A stretch of 64,000 nt of DNA from Amoebophrya sp. A120 (GCA_905178155.1 CAJINV010000003.1:11105737-11169736), one strand, 5' to 3'; positions 21,263 through 34,200 are shown, counted from the stretch's first letter. The notes: generated from the sequence alone by a model not told the origin. Numbers and translations are program-made.

Positions 21263-21350
21263 TGTATCGACTTCTAAAAACCAGTTCGATTTAATGTATG
21301 AAAATTTGTTGACCAGTTCGATTTAATGTATCGACTTCCAAAAATGAATC
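21235..21350. repeat. Short tandem repeat at the 3' end of the CTLH gene
   Basis: Three copies of CCAGTTCGATTTAATGTAT, two of them followed by CGACTTC, spaced about 45 bp apart. The first copy spans the proposed stop codon at 21260-21262, so the 3'-UTR duplicated part of the coding end. Confidence 0.8.
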
Positions 21351-22143
21351 GACGACAAGAGATCTAATTGCCATGGTGGATCTACTTCAGAATATCTTTG
21401 CTATGGACGTCGTGGCTCCTACAGCTCCTCATTTATTTGCTAAAATTGAAATTCTTTGGGGCCACAGAGCAATTCTGAAAAACAACAGCGCTTTCTACAG
21501 AGCAATTCTGAGTTCGATTTCGAAAACATCCTACATGAAACAGATCATAAGTGGATTTCCGCAGCAGTGAACGACCAATATTGTAGTGTCATCTTTTTCG
21601 ACGATCTTCATCAATGTTAAACAATACCCACAATCGAATCACGACCAGGTTTCTTAGGACGCTCACGACCAGACATTTGTATTATTTTATTGGTCAGCTT
21701 TTTTTCCCTTAATACTAAGAAATCCTAACGCTCATTTCATCTGTGTTGTGTAAAATTTTGATGAAGTGAAGAAGGAGATTGCTTGGTTATAAGAGGAGCT
21801 GGCAAGATCAAGGAAGACGGCGACTCTAACTCTGATTGGAACCTGATCGCCTTCGAAGCAAGAAGAATTTGATGTTGTTGTGAGACACTACTTAAAGAGT
21901 CAGCATCTACGTGCAAACATTGCAACAAGAACAGGGCAAGCGACTAGTAACCGGGACTGTGTCATGATCACCTCCGGCGGGCCGGGATCCTCACAGCTTC
22001 ACCTCAGCGGCGCGCGACTTTTCTTGTAAGCCAGAGACGGTTTCCCCCAATTCCGTGTTTCATCTCCGTGGCCTTTGTACTACGTGTTCATCACTTAAAA
22101 CATCCTGGTTTTTAGCGAAAGTACCACAACCAAAAAAATCAAG
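21351..22143. other. Intergenic; no gene seen
   Basis: Short open frames only. Contains the upstream region of the kinase gene that starts at 22144. Confidence 0.5.
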
Positions 22144-25100
22144 ATGGGCGGAAAGGCAAAACAGAAAAATAAAAAGAAAGGAAACCAAGGCAAAAAGAAA
22201 CAGACCAACGAGCAGCAAGAGAGTAAGAATGCGAACAACGGCGCGAAGGAGCAAGAGGTACTAGACAGCGACTTCTCTGACGTCAACCTCTCAGAACAAG
22301 ATAATGAGCAACAACTTCATGGACGAAAACGAGTGGGGCAGCCCTCGTCTAGCAGCACCAACAATGGAGATGAAGCGCAAGCGGATAAGAGCATCAACAA
22401 GCAGAAAAAGAAGAAAAATGCTGCCGGCAGCAAGCAGACGAGTGCGCCCGGAGGTGCTGCTGTGGAGCAGGTGGACGAAATTGATCTTGTCACCGGGGTA
22501 TGCATTGCGAATATCGATCTGGGTCTGGAAAGTAAAGATGCGAACTTAAGTGGCAGTGGCTCTCTGCTAGAGACGCGAATAAAATCTGTCTCATGCATCC
22601 AGAGTTAGCAAAAGACGCCCATTTGTGGTCGCGCTGAGAGCGGACGACTTCTCATGCAAACAAAGCACCGCACGGCTGGGGCTGCCGCAGAAGTAATAGT
22701 AAAGAACCACCTGTTATACTTGTCCCTGCGCGCCACGCAAAAGTTACACTGGATCGATCTGCAATCTACTTTCCGACTCGGACTACATGTTTGCATTTGA
22801 TACGGGGAGATCGTAACAAAAACCTATCGACGGGACAGCAACGGCTCGTCCGTACTGTCCTCGCAGAACGAGCTGCGCAGCGAGCGCGACCAGGGGGAGC
22901 CCGACAGCTCCGACTTCCAGTCGCAGCAAAGCTACGAACGATCTGACTACGACCCAAACAGTGAGGAAGGGGGGCGGTACAGAGAGGATCGAAGTTGCTC
23001 CCAGTCGGAAGATGATATCCACTGCAAAAAGTGTGTCTGGGCTAGGGAGGATCATGCCACCAGGCTCGTGGTCGTGATGCAGCTTTTGCATAACCCAGTA
23101 GATGAACATAGAGAAATTAGATGCGAGCTGTACAACTATTTTGCATTTTAGACCTGCATGAGAAATGTAGTCATCTTCAGGTGACCAGAAGGTGCCTGCT
23201 AATATCTCTGCCCATACGCTGCAGATCATATTATTTGTGTCGACCTGCCACAGCATCCTTACAAACTCGGGCTCTTAATACAGATGATTCAGACACATGA
23301 TTTGCAATTCATAGACGAGGAGGACTATTCCGATTCAGATCGATCGTCTCGCAGCGGGTCGTCTCGTAGCGGTTCGCAATACACAAGCTCTAAGTGCTCT
23401 CACAGTGGGGACGAGGATAACCCCAAAGCCTACAAGAAAGGGGGCTATCACCCGGTAATCAATGATTTCTCATTTTTGCATGATCGTGAAGAAATTTCGT
23501 CATGATTCGCGTGGTCGTTTCTGTTTCAATAATATCCGCATACGAACTTCTGTAGAAGGTCATCTACACCGCAGATTGACTGACATGGAAAAGTATCCTC
23601 GTCTACAATTGTTATTCGTAGAAAGAAGTGCGAACGCGAACCACAACTACGAAATACATAGGTTGTTCTTGGGCAGCAGTACGGGGGGCGGTACCGAATC
23701 CTGAGCAAGTTGGGAGCAGGCGCCTTTTCCACCGTGTGGTTGTGTGCGGACGAACGAAACAGTGACGCGCTGGTGGCTATGAAAATTTGCAAAAGCAAAG
23801 CATCGGTATAGATTTGAGAAATTGATAGAGCAGCTACAGCAGCGAGGCGTATTTATTAATCACAGTCCTCACCCTTGTTTTATTTTTACCGCATGCCTTT
23901 TACAAAGTATGAGCAACTGAGGACCACATGAAGCGGAGGTCTGCTGCTGCTCTTGAAAGAATTAATATAGAATGAATACTTACACACCAGGTCTGTGAGC
24001 AAGCCCTGGACGATATCCCCCAGAAAAAGACCGACAGGTCATATTTGTAATGCAAAAATAAATAGACAAAAAAATCTGTATTGCATGCCCTAAACAGGAT
24101 GCTATGGCCTCGCCCATGACAGATTTTCCTGTGTATTTATTTTTGCATTACAAATATGACCTGTCGGTCTTTTTCTGTGGGATAGACGAAGTGAAGCTGC
24201 TGCGGTGCATAAATCCGCAGGACCAAGTCGCTGCTACGGATCCAATATCAAGTGTAAAAATGTCTGGGTCTGGAAGAATGCGAACTTGTGATGCGAATTC
24301 CACTACACGCGCAAATCTCTCATGCAAAGGCAGCAAAAGGTTCCTATTTCCTGTCACCAAAAACAGGGACTTGTCATGCGGATTAAGCATTGCGGAACGT
24401 TCGCGAAATCTGTGATGCTAGGGCTTCCATAACAGACCTTCTCTGTCATGCAAAAACAACATGACAAAAATCTGCATTCTTCCAGACCCAGACATTTTTA
24501 CACTTGATATCCAAAATATGAGGGCCGGCACTACTGCATGCCGATGCGTCACCATTTTTGGCACGTTGGACCGAACGGAAAACACATGTGCCTTATCTTT
24601 GACCTGCTCGGCGAAAACCTTCTGGCGCTTGTGAAGCACACGGCTTATCAGGGCTTGCCCCTCCCATGGGTCCGAAAAATTGCCCGCCAAGTCTTGCAGG
24701 TATATATATTTTTTCTTCCCAGTGCTTGTGCTGTCCGTCGGTGGAGACGAGCGGGAACGTCTTGTAGCGTCTCTTCACATGGTGCACACGGTCGTGAAGT
24801 ACGAAGCGCATCGACGTCCCTTGTTCACTATATTTCCTCACTGATCGATAATATCGATTGCAATTCATCTATGCCTATGCGTCTTCGACGCATGAACCTG
24901 CAATATGTTGTTCTACTACCAGAAGTAGCCCACCCTACTTCTTTCCGATATTCATTGAATCCCTTGGCGCGCAAGATCATGATGAATGTGAATCCCCTGT
25001 CAATATAAGTGATTCTCGGCAACCTTCGGCTCCACCAGGATCGTCGAAGAATGAAGATGATGAAAACTAAAAAAAACATCATTATCATCTACTCTCGTAT

Positions 25101-28100
25101 TCATTTAACATTCACGACAGGCTTGCTGGCACATGGAGAAGGTGGGCGTAATTCACACGGATATCAAGCTAGAAAATGTTTGCGTGCATCGCCACGACAT
25201 GAAAGAAGTGAAAGAAGAAGCATACGCCGTTCTGCGCTCGCTGAAACAGGCAGAGAAGCAGTACCAGGATTACGAATTGCGCAGGAAACAGCTCAACAGC
25301 GGGGAGGCCGGGAAAGAAATGCCCACCAAGCTAACCAAAGCGCAGAAAAAAAAGATGAACCAGAAAAAGAAAAAGATTCTGGCCGAGACCGCCGGCGTCA
25401 ACTTGGCGCACGCGGGAAGTGGAGCTGCACTCAGGGTACTGCTACTGCAAACATTTTCGACAAACAGCTCTAGGTGGATGATTTTCGAATATTCTTATTC
25501 TAGCCTCGCAGAACAGCTGTTAATGATGCACAGATGAAATCGAAATATTCTTTCTTGTGTCGCTGGGTACTAGCGCGAACATGTTTATTGAGCAGCTGTA
25601 CAACCAGCGGCATCTAGGAGCAGGAGGTAGAATTGTGATCTCGTTTTAATATCGCGTAGATAGGCCGTGAATAAATCGAAATATTCCTCGCAGGGCCTTA
25701 CCTATTCTATTGCAAAAGTAGCTGAATAATGTATCTATATATAAGGCTGCTAGACGTAGCCGATTTCTTGTTACAATTCTACTGCTATAAAACACGACAA
25801 ACAGAACATTCACGAAATTTCGCACCCCGACGTCCCTGAGGAGGAGAAAATAGTACTGCCTGACCCGCCCGCGCGGCAGCGGACGCGGTTCGAAACCTTT
25901 GCACTCTCGGATCTGCAGTGCGTTCTGTCCGACTTTGGAAATGGGTGCTGGGTCGACAAACATTTCACGGAGGAAATCCAGACGCGACAGTACCGAGCTC
26001 CGGAAATTCTGATCGGTGCAGACTACGATACCACCACCGACTTGTGGTCGTCGGCCTGCATGTTTTTCGAGTTGCTCACCGGAGACTTCCTTTTCGACCC
26101 GAAGAGCACTGACAGTACCATAAATGATATCTTTTTATTTTGCTAATACCAAATGCAGTAAATAACCAGCCTGCGCTACAACTGTAGTACTGCTGAGTTG
26201 TCAAAAGCAATTTGAGTGGGCCTTTGGAGTTTCTGAATTGGCCGCCCTTCCGTGCGGCATAACGTTATCCACGACGGCACGGCGAGCCCACAAAAAGCAA
26301 AGCCTCGGCCAAGGCGACGATCGGCAACGCAAGAAGACGGCAGTCACTTCACCACCCCCGCCGTGGCGGCAGCTATATTTCTCATCTACCAAAAGTGAAG
26401 TAATTATACTAAATGTAAAAACAACAGAATGGTCAACCGACGAGGACCAGTTGGCGTTAATGATAGAGCTTCTTGGTGGTTTTCCGCCGAAAGATTGGCT
26501 CGATACAGGCGAATACTCCGGGGACTTCTTTACAGAAAATTGCAAGCACATGCTGAACATCAAAAAACTGCACTACTGGCCCCTGGAGAAAGTGCTGTCA
26601 GAGAAGTATATAAATGGTTTCCTAAGTAATTCTTTCAGCTGCTTTTACTGTTTTCATCTTTATGTGGAAGTAGATGTAGTGACGCGACAACGTATGAATA
26701 AGTACTGCATTTTAACGCTTGTATCGAAATATAATACATACTTTTGTGTTTTTGCATCTTTCACGCCTGCACGCATAATTGCTGAGAGTTTGATTCTGTG
26801 GAGACGTCACGCATGAGTGCATCTTTTACTGCAAAGGCCTAAAATTGTCCAACACTCATTTCTATGGATTATCTTCATTAGAATCAACAACCCGTCGATA
26901 GGTATAAAGTAGAACAAGAGGAGGCAGTGCTTTTTGCAGATTTTCTGCTTTCTATGCTACGCTGGCGACCCGCAGACCGAGTTTCGGCAAAAGAAGCTTT
27001 GGAGCACCCCTGGATTTCGCGGGTGGACGAGATCGATGAGCACGACGAGTACATGCCGGTCTATTCGAGCGAAGACGAGCAAGACTATGACGGTACTTCT
27101 GTAGAAGCAAGTGCTACTTAGATGATTTTTTATCATTCTCGACCCTGAAGTGTATCAAGTGCGCGACTACGTGCAACATTTTTGCAAAGGTGAAAAAACA
27201 AGCTCCTGAAATTCATTTTTTATCTTAGCCGCAAATTAAAAGAGTTGACTGTAGTTACAAGACGCGAGCACTTGGATGATGACACCAGATGCATAGACAC
27301 GACATGCGCAAGTTCTCAAAAATTATAATTATGCAGACGAAGAGGAAGACGACGAAGATTCTGAGTACACCCATTCTGGTTCCGACGAGCCGCAGGGCGA
27401 TGAGGAGCGCGAAGAGGAACAGTACAGCGAGGACGGGAGGCGGAAAGCGCGGTCGTGTCCGACGAACGTGCACCTAACGTTCAAAGAGGACCAGGACCGG
27501 CGGGTGGTATGCGGAGAACACGGGCGGATGTACCAAAAGGTGGGCCGCAGTAGAAACAAACGAAGGAGCCGCGGTTACCACTACGGGGACGAGCAAACGT
27601 CGCAGTCCAGTCCTGAGTATGGAGGGATGTCCTCCAACTACGCGGCCGGGTCGTACTACGCAGGTGGCTCGTCAAACAATAACTTTGCGTGCAGTCGCCT
27701 CTCGTCTCACTCCACGTCGTCCGACTCAAGTTGCCACGAATATGTTGGTCCTTGCGGCAGCGGGATGAACCTCCGTCTTGTCGACCACACACCCGGAATG
27801 ATATCTTCTCCCTCCGGCTCCGGAAGAACTGCTGGCGGCACAAGAACCGTGGCGGCAATACGAACCAAGATAAAAAACGAAAGGGAGCTGGGCAACCACC
27901 GCGAGGACTACGGAAGCAGTAATGTGGCCAAGCGCAAGCGCGAGGAGAAGCAGAAACACAAAATAGCAGACACTTGGCGAGACAAAAACGCCCTCCGGTT
28001 GGAAGTAGATGACACCACGATTACGGGTGAGCCACTCGAGGACAATGACGCCGGTCGTGTGAGTGGCGCAGCACGAGCACCAGACGGGGAAAGGGGAGCT

Positions 28101-28706
28101 TCTTGGAGTGAAAATCTTGAAACTTACCAGTCAGAGGCATTCAGTGCAGGTGGCGTTTCCCCGGAACAGCAGAAATATGAAAAGGCAACAGCCAGCTCTG
28201 CGAATTATACTACAGGAAACCGAAGTAACACAATGGACCCATCAAACCAGCACCAACGAGCAGAGACGACGGGCGGTGGTGGGTCTTCGATCGAGGCCCG
28301 CCGAGATTCGTCGATAGGCAGCAACCCACCGACACTGAACGACCAGCATTACCGGGTAGAGGACGAGACTGGAGCACAAAGTGACGCACCTTATGATCTC
28401 TCAGAGGCAGACCTCGCGCTCGTGGGCCATTCAGAGGCCGTTGCACCAGAGGCTTCCGGTGAGACCACTACGACCACCGCGGCCATGGATAAGCATCCGC
28501 ACTACAACACGAGAGCGACGACTCCTATGGACGTAGACGAGGTCGAGGAGGAAAGCGCAGGTCCTCAGCATCAGGCCTCTACGCGAGTTGCTGCACCGCC
28601 CGCCGGCATGGTAATACTGAATAAAGATCGACGGCCACCAGCAGCCCAGCTGGATCTGCTAGATACGTCAGCCAGCTACCCTGCTAGCCCAGACCGGCAC
28701 GCCTAG
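22144..28706 (+). CDS. SRPK-type serine/arginine protein kinase, 12 exons
   Basis: Exons are 22144-22498, 22808-23015, 23319-23454, 23677-23805, 23991-24013, 24190-24245, 24515-24699, 25121-25435, 25805-26114, 26428-26616, 26913-27092 and 27337-28706. Phases agree throughout (1151 aa). Four introns are introners and the other seven are GT-AG. The N-terminus is Lys/Asn-rich and acidic. The kinase (about residues 225-672) shows YKKGGYHP just before it, the glycine loop LGAGAFSTVWL, the VAIK lysine in VAMKICKSK, an SRPK-style catalytic loop IHTDIKLEN (about 372), a Lys-rich spacer, SDFGNGCW (about 511), TRQYRAPEILIG and the final HPWIS. SRPKs phosphorylate RS domains of splicing factors and shuttle between cytoplasm and nucleus. 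The spacer is shorter than in animal SRPKs. A disordered tail of about 480 residues follows the kinase. The link between the last two exons rests on phase and acidic continuity. Confidence 0.88.
22499..22807 (+). mobile_element. Introner (309 nt) in the SRPK gene
   Basis: Starts TATGCATTGCGAATA and ends GTTTGCATTTGATA. The arms are diverged members of the GTCTGGGTCTGG family. The duplication CGGGG is perfect (22494-22498, 22803-22807). Splicing yields DLVTGEIVTKTY. Confidence 0.88.
23016..23318 (+). mobile_element. Introner (303 nt) in the SRPK gene
   Basis: Starts TATCCACTGCAAAAAGTGTG and ends GATTTGCAATTCATA, with arms complementary through GTGTCTG. The duplication is GATGA (23011-23015) and GACGA (23314-23318). 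Splicing yields SQSEDEEDYSDSD. Confidence 0.87.
24014..24189 (+). mobile_element. Introner (176 nt) with arms of about 45 bp
   Basis: The arms at 24014-24058 and 24140-24184 are complementary with only two or three differences (core AAAAAGACCGACAGGTCATA). The duplication GACGA is perfect (24009-24013, 24185-24189). Splicing yields QALDEVKLLRC, the expected SRPK helix-C region. The preceding exon is only 23 nt. Confidence 0.93.
24246..24514 (+). mobile_element. Introner (269 nt), GTCTGGGTCTGG family
   Basis: Arms of about 36 nt are almost perfect (24246-24281 against 24474-24509; core AAAAATGTCTGGGTCTGGAA). The duplication TCCAA is perfect (24241-24245, 24510-24514). Splicing yields ATDPKYEGRHYC. 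It is separated from the previous introner by a 56-nt exon. Confidence 0.94.
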
Positions 28707-30251
28707 CGGATTCAGCGCCGTCTAATGTGCAATAGCAAAACCAAAAGCATAAGCAATGGCGAACAAATTATTATATTCAAGATGAACTTCAACTCAATTT
28801 TCAAGCAATTGCGCGATTTAGCACTTCGTCTAGACGTGCAACGGAAAATGAAGGCGACCTCTTCCTGTTGATTTTTATATTGCTGCGAAACGCGGAATGA
28901 CAAGTATATCCTACAGCAACCGGTACCCGGACCGCGAACCAGTATGGCGTTGATTCATATACACATAAATTTGACGACAGCACAAGACATTGCGCTGCTT
29001 CTGTCCTCTCGCCTTTCCCGCCCCGGGAAGGAGATGCGCGAGCGCGACCTTCTATAGCTACGAATGACTTCTTCGATTAGCTTCGTTGTGAATGCGAAGA
29101 CTATTGACATCTCATGATCGCATCATGATCCACACGAATAAAAAAAACGCTCTGCAATTATGAAGATCCTAAGTGTGTACACGAACAACCTCGACTACAT
29201 TGATTTTTGAGTGGGGGCTGCTGCTCTATGTATCACGGAAGACGTATCATTAAGAATCAGTCTGCTGGTCTTTGAGAATACAGTTTAGTTTTGGTTTTTC
29301 CCTACGCAATAAAGAACGAAAACGAAGTCGCGAACTCGAGGCCTCCCTGCAGTTCGTAGTTGCGCAACTACAGCTGGAACGCAGGAAGTCGCAACAGCAC
29401 AACACAACGCGGAAAGATGTTCTTCTCTGTTGAAGATTTTGCAGAGCAGCATCTTTTTCCGTACGCGATCCGTATTGATTCAAAAGTAAAATGACGAAGT
29501 GCATAGGACGAAACCGGGGAAAAAAAGTGCGTCGCAATCACAGCAGATCCTTTAAATCCGATCGACGAACGCAAGAGATACCCTAGAAGGTGCCTCACAG
29601 AGATGATCACGCGCGTTTTTTTTTATTTTTGCGGCCAGAGCTGAAAAAGAAAATGAAAATCCTCACAACGCAAATTTTTTGCACCAGACACGATCTGACC
29701 GGCTGACAACTCGAGCCTGTTGTAGTAGATCTCAGGAGGCTCAGGCGCGGCCGCGCATTTCAGGACGAGTACAAAAAGATGAGTCTAATTTGTAGTTGTG
29801 AAGATGAAGGATTAAATTGATCCAATTGATTCAGCGAGACTCATTATCATTTGGCAATCCTTTCCAGAGTTCCACCTCACAAGACAAAAAGATCTTTCTC
29901 CCTGTCGCCGTGCTGAGTTGGATTTGCTACTCTTGAAAAATGTTATAACAGGCGACACGATCGACTGCGATCTTGAATACAAAGATGCACCGCGGCGAAG
30001 GGCCCGACGAGGCAACAAGGATTCACGTTTTCATATAGTTTTCCGCGCACCGTCACATCACAACTTCTCGGTTTACGGTTTCTTAGAAAGACACTATAAA
30101 CAAATATCTTTTCGACGAGGTGAACTTGATGGTGCCACCTCACTGCTTGTCCTAAGGAAGGTTGTCCAGTTTCACTTTTTTTCATCATAGTTTCTATCTG
30201 TTCGTCTTCGTAGTTATCGATATCGTCGTTACCGCAACTCCTTTGAAAAAA
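28707..30251. other. Intergenic, 1.5 kb; no gene seen
   Basis: No convincing coding frame on either strand and no introner arms. A minus-strand frame at 29250-29537 lacks any motif. Confidence 0.5.
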
Positions 30252-31059
30252 ATGGCAGCTCCACCATCGAAATTGGCGGCGCAGCGGCAGAGCTGCGCAC
30301 CTTTTCTGAAGCAAGTCGAAGGTGTGGGCTTACCTCACGGCAGTCCCAATCGACAACGGTGGTCCCGAGAGAGCGCAAAAGTTCCTTCTCACACTGTGTA
30401 TGAGATCCTCGCGAAGTTGTGGTATGCCGATACTGGGGATTGGGACTTTGGCCTGATGACAGACGTGGATGACAGGTATCTGCAGGAGTTTATCGAGGAT
30501 CTGAGGCGCTGCCTTTCCGAGTTGGAAACGAAAGAAGTTCCCGAGGAGCAGGAAAGGGCGAAGCAGAACGCTGTGGCTTTGTACAAGCGTGACCTCCTCC
30601 CGATCGTTGAAGAAGCCCTGCAACGGCAACGAGACAATTTGTCGGATTCCTTTTCCAGTGACATGGATTGGCTCTCTGCACTGTTGGTAAACCGCCTTCG
30701 GGAAAATCCGTTTGTGCCCACGACCGTGGACGAAGTGTTGGGATCTGGATCTGCAAAGGTACTTAGGGCATCGTGCTGCTCTACCTTTATTTTCAACTGG
30801 TTGCGAAGCTCCTGCATCATGGCCGTACTACTTCTCTTGACTCTCTGATTCAAGATTTCTATAATCAACGTAGAAGTTGTGTGTGAGCGCTCGTATAGTA
30901 GCAGTAGGGCAATCGCATTTGTTTGCGTCTGCGATGAATACTCTCTCTCACCCACTCGGATCAACAACGATCAATCAGGAAAACGATCTCGGAACGACGG
31001 CCAAGACTGTGCCACCGCACCACCCGCTGTGGAAAAACAAGCCAGTCTTCGTATCCTAA
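30252..31059 (+). CDS. Small helical protein, family not recognised
   Basis: Exons are 30252-30758 and 30979-31059 (195 aa), joined by a GT-AG intron (AAG then GTACTTAG; CAATCAG then GAA). The protein is mostly charged helix: YLQEFIEDLRRCLSELETKE and PIVEEALQRQRDNLSDSFSS, with a conserved-looking SHTVYEILAKLWYADTGDWD before them. The second exon ends VPPHHPLWKNKPVFVS. Phase and composition support the join, but the second exon could belong elsewhere. No function is proposed. Confidence 0.6.
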
Positions 31060-31282
31060 GTAAATACGTACCTATGAGTACTTCGCGCCCTCATTTGTCA
31101 TGAAAACCTTCGTGCTGAAAACCTCCCACCGTGTGGAGACAATTTTCTGATGGTGTTGTTTGGAATTCTGTTTCTGTAGTAGCGGTTTGATCAGGGTAGG
31201 AAAGACGGTTTTTGGTCGTACGGCTGTCCTATTTAGTAGCTCAGCACCCCTACGCTACGGATCTAGACTCATAATTGATATT

Positions 31283-34200
31283 GCACCGCCTGTCTATGTC
31301 ATCATGCGCAAATTCTCAACATCGAAACTCTTGCAAAAGTTCCACACTTGTTAACTGCGGACGAACAGGTAAGTACGCTTTTACTCAGGATACTTGGTAA
31401 AAAACCAGAGTGGAAAGGGTAGCGGACTTTATTTCGGCCGTGACGAAGCTCGTAATGGGTCCAGTTCAACATCGTCTTCAACCGGCACTAGGTGTTCGGG
31501 AAAATTGACTTCTGACGAGGATTCTTATCGTGGGTGCGGAGAAAAAGTGATTCAACCCGGCGAACTGATTTTCAAAGACTCCTCGCTGATCACGAGGATC
31601 GAGAAGAAGGAGAACTTCGCTGCTGACAACGTTAATAAGAACTGCTCTGCTCGGTCGGCGTCTTCTGTCGAAGGACAACGACCCGAGGATGACCGTGCAA
31701 AAAAGCGGCGCAGAGCTTTGTGCCGGTACCAACTTCGGACACTCTTTCCCGATTTCGAAAATTTGGTCGCGTTTCTATCGCTGTCAAACTGCTTGCTTCC
31801 CGACGTAGTCCGTACTAGTACTACCACGGCCGCAGATGATACCGCAGATGCTCGTGGTGGTGGTGGTTCTGGAGGCGTGGAGCACCACAACAGAGCGGCC
31901 CCCTCCGAGGTTGTACAGCAGAACCAGGAACACCCTCTGGAGAGATCTTGTTTTGAGATGAGCATGGCAGAGCATATCGAAGGTATCTACGTCACGAACG
32001 CCATCACTGTCGCCGACTTAGACAATCCCTTTGAGCTCTGTGGCACCGCCCTTTTTCCTCTCGTGGCTCGAATGCAGCTTATCCCACGCAAAAATCCATT
32101 TCAGTCTGGAACTGGAAGACCACGACAACGTGAAGTGCTGCAAGGTTATTTGTCATGCCCCAGGCTGGGTGGCGCGCGGGTGACCAACTCGTCCCCAGCT
32201 GTCGTGTGATCTAGATGGTGCGTGTTGATGCTTCATCCGGTAGCGGTAGAGTCGCTTTGTTTACATATTGCAGATTGGTGACATGCAAATTGTCATCATG
32301 TAGTTGACCAGCTCGCGAACTGCGTAAACACGACGGATTTGTCAATAAATAAAATGCTCTAGTAGGACTTGATTGAACAAGGACAAGCGTCGCGCTCCTT
32401 AAAATGAAACCGTGGTCTTGCAGTATCTAGAACGTCGTAGACTGAGACACGTTTGCAATGCATGCGGCACAGTGACACTCCAAACTGTGACGTGCAGGTC
32501 CGGCGCGTGCCGTGCCCGAAAGGAGCGCGGAAGCTGCGAGGCGCGAATCTCCAGAAAGCTCTGCACGAACGCATTGACTCGAAAACTCTGGCAGCACGGC
32601 AAAGAGGTGAGCCTACCGCCGGGCGGTGCCACCAGGAAAACACAAACAAAAGTGACGGCAGGGGCAGCTCCTTGTCCTGCTCCCTCCAAACCAATAAAGA
32701 CGACAAGAGAGTAAAAAGCACTTCGACAATTGCATTTCACTTCACCGCCGAAACGGATGCTATCCAGGGCTTCAACACCCATCACCGGTACTGCCTGCGA
32801 CAGGATCATGTTGCTTGCGGTGATGATTACGACGGAAGGAGTAGAAGCGTGGCCGCCGGTGATGAACAAAGGGAAGAGCAAAGGGATGAACACCAGGCGC
32901 CGCTGGCGCACACCTGGGAGGCCTTCGTCGTCGCGCTCCGTCCGATACCCCCCGGGGAGGAGTTGACCATTGATTATGTCGGACTGCACTGGTTTCTCGA
33001 CCGCCGGCGCACTCTTTTGCGCGACTACCGTTTCTGCTTGCCGGGTCTAACGATGGGGCCGAAGAAACACATTAGCACGACGGCACCAGACGGCAGTGTT
33101 GCGTTCGACGACCGCACAACTTGTTTGATTCCCGCGACCCACCGCCCCGGAATCGCTGCGTTGGAACGCGGCCTCCTTGAAGGAAAAGTACGAAAGCGCT
33201 TTCGAAAAGTCTTTTGGATGGAGCACGATAAAGGCCTCGTGGATAACATTACTCCGTCGCTGAGACTCAGTTGGCGAGAAGATTTGTGCAAGCCGTTCAG
33301 CTTCGCGAAACGCACCTACGAAGCGGGACGAACGGAGCAAACTGTTGCGCACTGCTTCGACGTCGAGACTGGTGAAATCAAACCGGTGGACTCGGCAAGA
33401 GCACGCATGGCCGACCTGCGCCCGGGGTTCCAGCAAAATTTGGTGATGTGTCAGACCTTAGAGGAGTTCAGGGAGCGGGTTTCCACGCATTGGGCGTGGA
33501 TTCGGGAACAGTACCTCTTCGAACGACCACGCGTAGTGACCACACGTCTTCCCCCACGACACGGACAAGAGCAGTCTATGGACGTCACACTGTTTCCGAC
33601 CAGAAGTGTCGCAGCGGCGTCTATTTCGCACCACCAGCTGAATGCCTACGCCGAGTGCGAGATGGAGGACTACAACGAGGAAGACCACCCCCGAGACATG
33701 CTTGCACATCCCGGAAACACCATCTTTCTTCTGCGGCAGGTGCAGAAAAAGAAGGACGGCATCACGCGTGACTTGACCGTCGCGTCCTGGAGCTACACGG
33801 GCGGGGGGCTCGTGGCAAGTTTGAACGGCCGCATCCTCTTTCCCAACGAGCGCGACTTTGTCATGGCGACGCATGGCAGAGGGCGGGTGCGCGACCCAGG
33901 ACTGGACCTGGACTTGTGGCTGAGTCAAAGCCAGCATGTTGCTGCTCCTGCTTGTCCGGACCGTCATAATTCGTCAGGGGACGAGGACGAGCAGCGGGCA
34001 GCGGTACACGCTCAGCTTCGAGAGGACCTGTTGGAGCGGCGGGACTTCTCTCTCCGCGAGTACATTCTCGACCGGTCTTGCGACGAGGATCTTGGGCGCG
34101 GAAGCAGCAAGACCACCTACATGTGGAGTTTTTGGCGCGATGCCCCGCTCGCAACGCAGTATCTGGCGTACCACTGTCACGACAAAGCTACCTACGACCG

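Noticed and set aside
26606-26906. Candidate introner with GTATA duplication in the kinase gene
   Set aside because: The ends lack complementary arms and a GT-AG intron at 26617-26912 gives an equally good in-frame SRPK sequence (EKYINEQEEA).
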